DNA of 25,494 nucleotides, taken from contig JAFDFO010000006.1 in assembly GCA_019309815.1 (NCBI GenBank), positions 1 to 25,494 on the forward strand, in the 5' to 3' direction. Made by a program: the position numbers and the translations under genes. This document shows positions 13,831-21,280 of this stretch, piece by piece. The DNA is from Deltaproteobacteria bacterium. Lineage in GTDB: Bacteria > Desulfobacterota > Desulfobacteria > Desulfobacterales > C00003060. The notes under the pieces were generated by a model. The model was not told where the DNA came from. It made no database searches and was given only the letters and a program-made list of their open reading frames with translations. The stretch's first letter is position 1. Each line of letters begins with the position of its first letter.

Positions 13831-14310
13831 CTATTTGCTTCGCTTCTGCCGCCAGGCCGTGCGTTGTTCAGCCCTATCCCTTCCTTCTTTGAACCGGCGC
13901 TTTTCATCTTCTGTTCTTGGTGCAATTTTGGGTACTGGTTTGGGTTTTCGGTTCTCATCCAAGGAGACGATGGTCAGGTAGGCGGAATTGGTGTGACGGA
14001 CTTCACCTGTCATCAGGTTCTCAGCCTCCACCCGAACCCCCACCTCCATAGAGGTCTTCCCCACGTAGTTGATGGAGGCCCGTAAAAGAAGCAGCTCTCC
14101 AACAAAGACCGGCTGGTGGAAGTCCAGACGATCCATGGAAGCCGTCACCACATTGGTTCGGCAGTGCCGATGCGCTGCAATCCCTGCAGCCGTGTCTATG
14201 AGTTTCATGATGGTACCGCCGAACACATTACCGGCCGGATTGGCGTCCACGGGAAACATGGCCTGAGCCATTTCAACCCGTGATTCGCCGACACCCTTTT
14301 CTTCAACCAT
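13831..14310 (-). CDS. Hot-dog fold acyl-CoA thioesterase (YciA/BACH-like)
   Basis: A 159-residue single hot-dog domain protein that probably hydrolyses acyl-CoA to free acid and CoA. The family signature is FPVDANPAGNVFGGTIMKLI followed by DTAAGIAAHRH, then TASMDRLDFHQPVFVGELL, INYVGKTSMEVGVRV and a VRHTNSAYLTIVSLD strand. This order matches the YciA/acyl-CoA hydrolase type. The C-terminal ~30 residues are highly charged (EDEKRRFKEGRDRAEQR). The start at 14310 is preceded by AAGGGTGATGC. It begins 12 nt after the stop of the upstream ene-reductase-like gene, so the two are probably one operon. The stop codon lies 7 bp from the inverted-repeat element at 13641-13823. Chain-length preference cannot be predicted. 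Confidence 0.88.
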   Translation of the reverse strand: MVEEKGVGESRVEMAQAMFPVDANPAGNVFGGTIMKLIDTAAGIAAHRHCRTNVVTASMDRLDFHQPVFVGELLLLRASINYVGKTSMEVGVRVEAENLMTGEVRHTNSAYLTIVSLDENRKPKPVPKIAPRTEDEKRRFKEGRDRAEQRTAWRQKRSK

Positions 14311-14322
14311 TTTGCATCACCC

Positions 14323-15444
14323 TTATTTCTTCTTTCTTTTCTTAAGGCGCCTTTCCACGACGCAATAGACACCTTGAGGACTCATTGCAGCCCCAAAACA
14401 TTGGTTGCAGGAAATGCATTTAGCCTTTTCTTTGTCCCCTTTTCTCCATCGCCGGACCAGGCCCGGTTCTCGGATCAGAGGTCGTGCCATTGAAACAAGA
14501 TCGGCGTCACCTTTTTCCAGGATCTGACTTATCGCCTGTAGAGATCGGACGCCTCCAACGAGGATGATCGGAACCGATACCTGTTTCTTTATCTTCTTTG
14601 CGATAGACAGGAAGTAGGCTTCGTCCGACGTCTTGCGTATTTTTGTGCGCGCGGGACTCAAGTCGCCTGCTGCAGGAACACCCCCGCTCATTTCGATGGC
14701 ATCGATCCCCATTTTGTCCAGTCTCTTTGCAACGAACAGGGCGTCTCTTTCGTGAAATCCGCCCCGGACAAAATCCTGGGTATTCAACTTGATGAGAACC
14801 GGGAAATCTTTTCCAACCGCCTTGCGGACGGCTCTGAAAACCTCAAAGAGGAATCTGGCGCGGTTTTCTATTGGGCCGCCATATTTGTCTGTGCGCCGGT
14901 TTCTTGCCGGGGAAAGAAACTGACTGATAAGAAAGCCATGAGCCCCGTGAAGCTGCACAGCATCAAATCCGGCCCTTTTTGCTCTGGCGGCGGCGCCGGC
15001 AAATGCCTCAACCGTCTCTTTGATTTCTTTTTGCGTCACTGGTTTGGGCGTCCATCCGTAAAGCTTGTCGTGGACTGCGGACGGACCCCACACGGGGAGG
15101 GTACCCCTGTCTTTCACGCCAGTCTGGACCCCGGCATGCACGATCTGCATGCAGATCTTTCCCTTGGCCGCATGAACCGCCTTCGTCAGCTTGCGTAGGT
15201 TCGGGGTCATGGCATTGTTGTGTATCCCAAGCTGCCCTGGCAGGGCCTGACCGTTTGGCATGACATAGGTAAACCCGGTGATAATGAGTCCAACTTCCCC
15301 ACGAGCAAGCTTTTCTGTGAGCTTTATGAGCTTCGGGCTGCACGTGCCATCCTTTCTTGCCATGCCTGTCCATGTGGCAGAGCGCACACTCCTGTTTCTT
15401 AGAATCATCTTGTTGATTTTAATTTCATCGAATAGTCCTGCCAT
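14323..15444 (-). CDS. NADH:flavin oxidoreductase (old yellow enzyme-like) with Fe-S motif
   Basis: A 373-residue FMN-binding TIM barrel protein of the old yellow enzyme/2,4-dienoyl-CoA reductase group. Seen are LFDEIKINKMILRNRSV at the N-terminus, QIVHAG, GFDAVQLHGAHGFLISQFLS, RRTDKYGG, RARFLFEVFRAVR, ILVGGVRS and MARPLIREP. Near the C-terminus Cys343, Cys346, Cys349 and Cys361 (CISCNQC...C) could bind an Fe-S cluster. The C-terminal FAD/NAD(P)H domain of full dienoyl-CoA reductases is absent, so electrons must come from a partner. The start at 15444 is set by GGAGGTAAGACC directly before ATG; the frame stays open upstream to 15528. It is the first gene of the minus-strand block and shares a divergent ~450-bp intergenic region with the proline dehydrogenase gene. 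The substrate is unknown. Confidence 0.88.
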   Translation of the reverse strand: MAGLFDEIKINKMILRNRSVRSATWTGMARKDGTCSPKLIKLTEKLARGEVGLIITGFTYVMPNGQALPGQLGIHNNAMTPNLRKLTKAVHAAKGKICMQIVHAGVQTGVKDRGTLPVWGPSAVHDKLYGWTPKPVTQKEIKETVEAFAGAAARAKRAGFDAVQLHGAHGFLISQFLSPARNRRTDKYGGPIENRARFLFEVFRAVRKAVGKDFPVLIKLNTQDFVRGGFHERDALFVAKRLDKMGIDAIEMSGGVPAAGDLSPARTKIRKTSDEAYFLSIAKKIKKQVSVPIILVGGVRSLQAISQILEKGDADLVSMARPLIREPGLVRRWRKGDKEKAKCISCNQCFGAAMSPQGVYCVVERRLKKRKKK

Positions 15445-15546
15445 GGTCTTACCTCCAGGCCTTCTGAAGTGATAAATTTCGCGGTTCCAGGTCCGTAGCT
15501 CCAGCCAAGAACCCCCAGTTGGTACCAAATCAAAAGTTGAAAAAGC

Positions 15547-15575
15547 AGCCTAAGTAAATCAAGAACCCAAGTCAA
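15547..15575 (-). promoter_or_regulatory. Weak candidate promoter for the ene-reductase-like gene
   Basis: On the minus strand TTGACT (15570-15575), a 17-bp spacer and TAGGCT (15547-15552) lie about 100 bp upstream of the gene. The -10 is poor, so this is only the best guess in the divergent region. Confidence 0.25.
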
Positions 15576-15618
15576 TCAAAAAGAGCCCTCGATATCCCAA
15601 CACGAGTCACATCAAGAA

Positions 15619-15647
15619 TTGACAACGTGACCCTATCGTCATAAATA
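15619..15647 (+). promoter_or_regulatory. Predicted promoter of the proline/lysine catabolic operon
   Basis: TTGACA (15619-15624), a 17-bp spacer and TAAATA (15642-15647) form a good sigma70-type match. Transcription from here would give a leader of roughly 240 nt before the proline dehydrogenase start, containing a short ORF and several stems. Confidence 0.55.
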
Positions 15648-15689
15648 GGTTTGGAGAGATCCTTGAAATTCTGAGGAAGGGAGGACGAT

Positions 15690-15725
15690 ATGATGACAAG
15701 CCAAACGAGAACGCCTATGCGTTGA
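15690..15725 (+). CDS. Possible 11-residue upstream ORF in the operon leader
   Basis: AGGGAGG lies 5 nt before ATGATG, which opens MMTSQTRTPMR and stops at TGA 15723-15725. It has no Pro- or Lys-rich run of the kind a classical attenuation peptide would use for this operon (one Pro, no Lys). The strong binding site is the only support. Confidence 0.25.
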   Translation: MMTSQTRTPMR

Positions 15726-15747
15726 GACGGGAGACCGATGACCGTTT

Positions 15748-15827
15748 GCAGCATTGGTGGGGTCGCTCCCCGAACGCGATGCATTGCCGCCAAGCAGCAC
15801 TCCCTTCTTGAGGGCGGAGGCGGCTTG
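15748..15827 (+). other. Stem-rich segment in the operon leader
   Basis: GCAT (15751-15754) can pair with ATGC (15779-15782), enclosing GGGG/CCCC (15759-15762/15768-15771) with a 5-nt loop. GCCGCC (15786-15791) can pair with GGCGGC (15819-15824), enclosing CCCT/AGGG (15802-15805/15811-15814). No T-run follows, and the pattern does not match a riboswitch class I know. It may be regulatory structure or coincidence in a G/C-rich stretch. Confidence 0.3.
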
Positions 15828-15891
15828 ATTCGTTTCACTCGTATCTACCGATCTTTGACCTTCCCACCTTGCTTTCCAGGGAGCAAGCATC

Positions 15892-18800
15892 ATGACTGAT
15901 GATGTCGAATCACGTATCCGCAAAACAGGCCTGTGGCTTCATGAACTGATCCAAGGAGAGACACCTTCTTTTTTCAAGAAGGAATACTGGACAGGAAAAG
16001 TCATGGACAGATGCATGAAGGACGAGGCCTTCAAGGTGGAGATGTTTCGGTTTGTTGATGTTTTTCCCTACCTGACCCGTCCGGAATCGGTTGCCAGACA
16101 TCTGGTGGAGTATTTCTGCAGGCCAGAACAAGATTTTCCTACCGCCCTGCAATGGGGACTTCGGCGGGTTTCTCCAAAATCCAAAGCCGCACAGGCGGTG
16201 GCCAAAGGGATTGCCAACAACATCGAAAACATGGGAAAACAGTTCATTGCTGGAGCCTCACCGCAGGAAGCCTTGCCTGTATGGGAAAGCCTTCGGTCTC
16301 AGGGAATGGCCTTCACCGCAGATTTGCTTGGAGAGGCGGTGGTTTCTGAAAAAGAAGCAGAAGGGTATCTCAAGCGGTATTTGGCGCTTCTCGAGACATT
16401 GGACGATGCCCAGAAGACATGGGAGCCGCTTGATGCTGAAACGGGAGAACTGGATTGGGGGTGTGTGCCCAAGATCAATGTGTCGATTAAACCCTCTGCC
16501 ACGTATTCCCAGATGAATGCTCGGGCCTTTGACTATTCCGTAGATCGCGCTAAAGAACGACTTAGACCCATTATTCGTAAGGCAGTCGCAGTTCGGGCTC
16601 ATGTCTGTCTGGACATGGAACATAATGACCTCAAGAATCTCACGCTTGCTATCTATACAACCCTTCTAGAGGAACCTGAATTCAAAGACTATCCGCACAC
16701 CGGAATAGTCATTCAATCTTATTTGCGCGACAGCGAACAGGACCTCAGAGACCTCGTACAGTGGGCCCGCAAGAGAAAACAAAGATTCACCATCCGCTTG
16801 GTCAAGGGGGCTTATTGGGACGCAGAAGTCGTATGGGCCAAGCTGAGAAACTGGCCCGTACCGGTGTTTACCAACAAGCATGAAACAGATGCCAATTTCG
16901 AAAGACTGGCGGATTATCTTCTGATGAATCATAAATGGGTGCGTTGTGCATGTGCTTCTCACAACATTCGCTCGATTGCCTACGTTATGGAAATGGCCAA
17001 GGAACACAACGTCCCTCAAGAGCAATTGGAATACCAAATCCTGTATGGGATGGCTGAACCGGTTCGAAATGCCCTGCGAAAAGCAGGTCTAAGTCTTCGC
17101 CTGTACACGCCTGTCGGCAAAATGATCCCGGGGATGGCCTATCTTGTTCGACGGCTTCTTGAAAACACTTCCAACGAGTCCTTTCTCCGCCAGAGTTTCG
17201 CCGAAGGCGTTTCTCAGGAGAGATTATTGAAAAGTCCATTGGAACTCCTGGATGAGGACGTTTCTTCTTCTGATGTTGGGGATGAGGTTTCAGAATACGG
17301 TGACAAAGGGCCGTTTCACAACGAGCCGCTTTGGGATTGGACACTTTCAGAACACCGGGAGAGATTCACCAAAGCCTTGGGTGACGTCAGAAAGAAGTTC
17401 CCTCACAAAGTGCCCCTATTTATTGGCGGCAAGAAGGTAACGACAGGAAAAGAAATCGAGTCCACAAATCCGAATGACCCTGAACAGGTCGTGGGGATCG
17501 TGGCATCAGGGGGTAAAAAGGAAGTTGAAAAGGCAATCGCAAGTGCCAGGAAATCCTTTCCTGAATGGCGGGACACCGACCCTAGAGATCGTGCTGAGTA
17601 TCTTTTTGAAGCAGCAGCCCAGGCGCGCAAAATACGCTACGACCTGGCTGCCCTTCAGGTGTATGAAGCAGGCAAGAATTGGCGTGAAGCGGACGCAGGG
17701 GTGTGCGAGGCCATAGATTTTCTGGAATACTATGGGAGGGAGATGATTCGGTTGGCCGCGCCTCAGCGCATGGGAAACATTTCCGGGGAAACGAGCCATC
17801 TTTTTTATGAACCTCGAGGCGTAGCAGTCGTCATTGCACCCTGGAATTTCCCTCTTGCGATCTCGATGGGGATGACATCAGCCGCTCTGGTGAGCGGAAA
17901 TACGGTTGTTTATAAATCATCTTCACAAAGCCCTGTTATCAGCTCCATGTTGTACCATATCTTTCAAAAAACGAAATTGCCTCGGGGCGTCCTGAATTTT
18001 CTTTCCGGCCCGGGCAGTGAAATCGGGGACTTTCTGGTTATGCATCCTGATGTGGCAGTCATCGCGTTTACGGGAAGCAAGGAGGTAGGGCTAAGGATCA
18101 TCGAACTGGCAGGCCAAGCGCCTCAAGGCGCCTTGCACGTCAAGAATGTGGTTGCTGAGATGGGAGGTAAGAACGCCATCATCGTCGATTCCGACGCTGA
18201 TTTGGACGAAGCGATTCTTTACGTTCTTCAATCTGCTTTTGGATACCAGGGGCAAAAATGCTCTGCATGTTCTCGACTCATTGTTGTTGAAGAAAACTAC
18301 AACAAACTGATCAAGCGGCTCAAAGACGCTGCGGAAAGCATAGAACTGGGGCCCACGGAAGACCCCAAGCATTTCATGGGCGCTGTCATTGATGCCGAAG
18401 CCAAAGAAAAGATCCTTCATTACATCCAGATTGGCAAAAAGGAGGGCAAATGCCTCGTGGAGCGAGATTTCCCAAATTCACGAGGTCACTTTGTGCCCTT
18501 GACCATCTTCACGGACATTCGGCCAGAACATCGGATTGCTCAAGAGGAGGTCTTTGGGCCGGTTTTGTCCGTGATCAAGGTCCGGGATTTTGATGAAGCG
18601 CTAAAGGTGGCGAACAATACACAATACGCTCTCACAGGCGCTCTATGTTCTCGAAGTCCCGAGAACGTCAATAGAGCCCGCAAAGAGTTTCGAGTCGGAA
18701 ACCTTTACATCAACCGGGGATGCACAGGCGCACTTACCGGAAGACACCCATTTGGAGGATTCAAGCTCTCCGGTGTGGGTTCCAAAGCAGGTGGGCCGGA

Positions 18801-18909
18801 CTATCTCCTTCAGTTCATGGTGCCCCGAACTGTTGCAGAGAATACATTGCGGAGGGGGTTTGCGCCGATGGAGGATCGAGCAGAAGGTGATGCAAAAGAA
18901 AGGAAATAG
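15892..18909 (+). CDS. putA: Bifunctional proline dehydrogenase/L-glutamate gamma-semialdehyde dehydrogenase
   Basis: A 1005-residue two-domain enzyme oxidising proline to P5C (FAD-dependent) and then glutamate semialdehyde to glutamate (NAD-dependent). Residues ~80-480 are the proline dehydrogenase barrel, with SIKPSATYSQ, LDMEH, RLVKGAYWD (304-310 region), ASHN, YGMAEP and RLYTPVG. Residues ~500-985 are the aldehyde dehydrogenase: APWNFPLAIS, FTGSKEVG, Glu756 in AEMGGKNA, catalytic Cys790 in GYQGQKCSACSR, and EEVFGPV. The N-terminal ribbon-helix-helix DNA-binding domain of the trifunctional E. coli type is absent, so it should not repress its own operon. AGGGAG lies 8 nt before the ATG. Its 3' end overlaps the kdd start by 20 nt, tying proline and lysine breakdown into one transcript. 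Confidence 0.95.
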   Translation: MTDDVESRIRKTGLWLHELIQGETPSFFKKEYWTGKVMDRCMKDEAFKVEMFRFVDVFPYLTRPESVARHLVEYFCRPEQDFPTALQWGLRRVSPKSKAAQAVAKGIANNIENMGKQFIAGASPQEALPVWESLRSQGMAFTADLLGEAVVSEKEAEGYLKRYLALLETLDDAQKTWEPLDAETGELDWGCVPKINVSIKPSATYSQMNARAFDYSVDRAKERLRPIIRKAVAVRAHVCLDMEHNDLKNLTLAIYTTLLEEPEFKDYPHTGIVIQSYLRDSEQDLRDLVQWARKRKQRFTIRLVKGAYWDAEVVWAKLRNWPVPVFTNKHETDANFERLADYLLMNHKWVRCACASHNIRSIAYVMEMAKEHNVPQEQLEYQILYGMAEPVRNALRKAGLSLRLYTPVGKMIPGMAYLVRRLLENTSNESFLRQSFAEGVSQERLLKSPLELLDEDVSSSDVGDEVSEYGDKGPFHNEPLWDWTLSEHRERFTKALGDVRKKFPHKVPLFIGGKKVTTGKEIESTNPNDPEQVVGIVASGGKKEVEKAIASARKSFPEWRDTDPRDRAEYLFEAAAQARKIRYDLAALQVYEAGKNWREADAGVCEAIDFLEYYGREMIRLAAPQRMGNISGETSHLFYEPRGVAVVIAPWNFPLAISMGMTSAALVSGNTVVYKSSSQSPVISSMLYHIFQKTKLPRGVLNFLSGPGSEIGDFLVMHPDVAVIAFTGSKEVGLRIIELAGQAPQGALHVKNVVAEMGGKNAIIVDSDADLDEAILYVLQSAFGYQGQKCSACSRLIVVEENYNKLIKRLKDAAESIELGPTEDPKHFMGAVIDAEAKEKILHYIQIGKKEGKCLVERDFPNSRGHFVPLTIFTDIRPEHRIAQEEVFGPVLSVIKVRDFDEALKVANNTQYALTGALCSRSPENVNRARKEFRVGNLYINRGCTGALTGRHPFGGFKLSGVGSKAGGPDYLLQFMVPRTVAENTLRRGFAPMEDRAEGDAKERK

Positions 18910-19933
18910 ATACGGCGTACACCGGGTTTTGGAGCCCGAAGGCGTTTTGCCGCAGCCAGCGCTTCGGTTGGATAACGACTTCTCTGAGATCTACGACAAT
19001 GAGATCCTGTGTGACGTAGCCACATTGAACATCGATGCCGCATCTTTCCTCGATATCAAAGATCGTGCCGGAAACGATCCGGAAAAAGTTGCCCGGATCA
19101 TAATCGATATTGTCAACAGATACGGCAAGCATCAGAACCCCAGGACGGGCTCGGGCGGCATGTTCATCGGCGAAGTCACCCGAATCGGTGCTGCTTTGAA
19201 GGGCAGGATCGATTTGAAGGAAGGAGACCGAATTGCGAGCCTTGTGAGCTTGTCTTTGATACCTCTACGCATCGACGACATTCTGGCAATCCACATGGAC
19301 AAAGACCAGGTAGATATCAAGGGGCAGGCCGTGCTCTTTGAAAGCGGGGTTTGGTCGAAGCTGCCGGAAGATCTTCCTGAGCGCCTTGCCTTGGCGGTCC
19401 TGGATGTGGCCGGAGCACCGGCACAGATGGACAGGCTCGTAAGGCGCGGTGACACGGTCGCCGTGATTGGGGCCCGCGGCAAAGCCGGGCTGCTGTGTTG
19501 TTATCAGGCGAAACAAAAGGCGGGTCCAAAGGGGAGAGTCATTGCCGTTGTCCACCGTGAAGATGGGAAAGCGGATGTGGAGAACGCCCCGTTTGTTGAT
19601 GAAGTCATTGTCGAGCAAGCAGACCGTGCTCTGGATCTCTTCGAGAAGATGGTGCAAGCCACGGAAGGCAGGCTTTGTAACATTGTGGTTAGCTGCGTTT
19701 CCCGAGAAGACTGCGAGATGGGCGCCATATTGATTGCTAAAGACCTCGGCAAGGTGTACTTCTTCTCAATGGCTACCAGCTTCACCAAGGCTGCGTTGGG
19801 TGCAGAGGGGATCGGCAAAGATGTGGAAATGATCATAGGAAACGGATACTGCGCAGGGCATGCCGACCTGGCCTTGGACATCATGCGTCAGAGCACCTAT
19901 CTAAGGGATCTTTACATCAAGAGATACTGCTGA
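18890..19933 (+). CDS. kdd: L-erythro-3,5-diaminohexanoate dehydrogenase
   Basis: A 347-residue NAD(P)-dependent enzyme that oxidatively deaminates 3,5-diaminohexanoate to 3-keto-5-aminohexanoate, releasing ammonium, in lysine fermentation. The N-terminal GVHRVLEPEGVLPQPALRLD is characteristic of Kdd, and VAVIGARGKAGLLCC is the nucleotide-binding loop of a Rossmann domain. TGSGGMFIGEVTRIG and FSMATSFTKAALGAEGIGKD also fit the family. The start ATG 18890 is chosen because homologs begin close to this point; the frame is open upstream to 18752 but there it only shadows the 3' end of putA. It overlaps putA by 20 nt, with GGAGG at 18870-18874 somewhat far upstream, so coupling to putA translation is likely. 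kamA follows after 32 nt. Confidence 0.93.
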   Translation: MQKKGNRYGVHRVLEPEGVLPQPALRLDNDFSEIYDNEILCDVATLNIDAASFLDIKDRAGNDPEKVARIIIDIVNRYGKHQNPRTGSGGMFIGEVTRIGAALKGRIDLKEGDRIASLVSLSLIPLRIDDILAIHMDKDQVDIKGQAVLFESGVWSKLPEDLPERLALAVLDVAGAPAQMDRLVRRGDTVAVIGARGKAGLLCCYQAKQKAGPKGRVIAVVHREDGKADVENAPFVDEVIVEQADRALDLFEKMVQATEGRLCNIVVSCVSREDCEMGAILIAKDLGKVYFFSMATSFTKAALGAEGIGKDVEMIIGNGYCAGHADLALDIMRQSTYLRDLYIKRYC

Positions 19934-19965
19934 AAAGGCAATAGCTATCTAAAGGGGAATAGCAA

Positions 19966-21237
19966 ATGGCCAAGACAAAGAAAAGGAAAGCGTATGCAGG
20001 TGTACCTCCACGTCAGTGGAACGACTGGCGTTGGCAGATAAGAAACCGCCTTACCAGACTGGAGGATGTTGTTAGAGTGCTCAACCCTTCTAAGGAAACC
20101 ATCGAAGGGATCAAGATCGCTACCCGACATTTCCGTATGGCCATTACACCTTATTACGCCAGCCTCATTGATATAGATAATCCCTATTGCCCGATCAAGG
20201 CCCAGGCCATCCCGTCCGCAAGTGAGGCGGAGTTTTCACGAAGCGATATGGCGGATCCGCTCGAAGAAGATCGGGATTCTCCGGTGAAGGGTTTGACGCA
20301 TCGATACCCGGATCGGGTTTTGCTGCTGGTGACAGACGTTTGCTCCATGTACTGCAGGCACTGCACGCGCCGCCGCCTGGTTGGACATAGAGACTACCAG
20401 TTCGATTTGAAGAGGATAAAGCCGGCGATAGACTATATCGCCGCTCATCCCGAAATCCGTGATGTGGTCGTCTCAGGGGGTGACCCTCTGATAATGAGCG
20501 GCGCTGCTCTTGAACGGATACTCAAATTGCTAAGGGCTATTCCGCATGTTGAGATCATCCGTATTGGCACACGCGCGCCGGTAGTCCTTCCCATGCGCAT
20601 TACGCCAGGCCTTGTCAAGATGCTCCGCAAATACCATCCGATTTACATCTGCACGCATTTTAATCACGCCAGGGAGGTCACCCCTGAATCGACAACGGCG
20701 TGCGCTATGCTGGCGGACGGCGGGTTCCCCATGGAAAACCAGTCTGTCCTTTTGCGAAAGGTCAACGACTGCCCGCATGTCATAAAGAAACTGAACCAGA
20801 AGCTGCTATCGATCCGGGTAAGGCCCTACTACATTTTTCAGTGCGATCTATCCAGGGGCATTTCACATTTCCGGACTTCCCTGGGGCGGGGCATTCAGGT
20901 CATGGAAGCGCTCAGAGGCCATACGTCCGGACTCGCCGTGCCTACGTTTGTTGTGGATCTTCCGGGTGGCGGGGGCAAGGTGCCGATCATGCCGACGTAT
21001 ATCATCGCCAGGTCCGACGATAGGGCAGTCCTGCGGAACTACGAAGGTGCCATCACTGTATATATGGAACCCCATCGTTGGGACAGTGTTTGCGGCCATG
21101 ATCCCGCATGCAGCCAGGAGAGATACATATGCCAGACGGGGCCAGGGATGCTCATGACCAAGCCTCATACGGTTCTCGAACCCAAGAAAAGGCGAATTGG
21201 GCCAAAATTGTTGCTTAAGCGGAGGGTTGATGATTGA
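19966..21237 (+). CDS. kamA: L-lysine 2,3-aminomutase
   Basis: A 423-residue radical SAM, PLP-dependent enzyme converting L-lysine to beta-lysine, the first step of the pathway. The 4Fe-4S motif is Cys126-Cys130-Cys133 (CSMYCRHC), the PLP lysine is Lys338 in PGGGGKVP, and the sequence DWRWQIRNRL, RMAITPYYASLID, GLTHRYPDRVLLL and IRVRPYYIFQCDLS closely follows clostridial KamA. Cys269 (VNDC) matches the first structural zinc ligand. The usual C-x-C-x2-C zinc cluster near the C-terminus is replaced by Cys376-x-His378-x3-Cys382, with an extra Cys389. AAGGGG precedes the ATG. It sits between kdd and kamD in a co-directional operon. EpmB-type lysine aminomutases are shorter, and the pathway neighbours make the catabolic role nearly certain. 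Confidence 0.95.
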   Translation: MAKTKKRKAYAGVPPRQWNDWRWQIRNRLTRLEDVVRVLNPSKETIEGIKIATRHFRMAITPYYASLIDIDNPYCPIKAQAIPSASEAEFSRSDMADPLEEDRDSPVKGLTHRYPDRVLLLVTDVCSMYCRHCTRRRLVGHRDYQFDLKRIKPAIDYIAAHPEIRDVVVSGGDPLIMSGAALERILKLLRAIPHVEIIRIGTRAPVVLPMRITPGLVKMLRKYHPIYICTHFNHAREVTPESTTACAMLADGGFPMENQSVLLRKVNDCPHVIKKLNQKLLSIRVRPYYIFQCDLSRGISHFRTSLGRGIQVMEALRGHTSGLAVPTFVVDLPGGGGKVPIMPTYIIARSDDRAVLRNYEGAITVYMEPHRWDSVCGHDPACSQERYICQTGPGMLMTKPHTVLEPKKRRIGPKLLLKRRVDD

Positions 21238-21280
21238 GTCGGAGCAGGAACAAAACAGTGTTTAAGTGAAAGGATAGCCT

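Noticed and set aside
15648..15891. Known riboswitch class in the putA leader
   Set aside because: Stems are present but I could not match conserved core bases of any glycine, lysine, cobalamin or other riboswitch I know.
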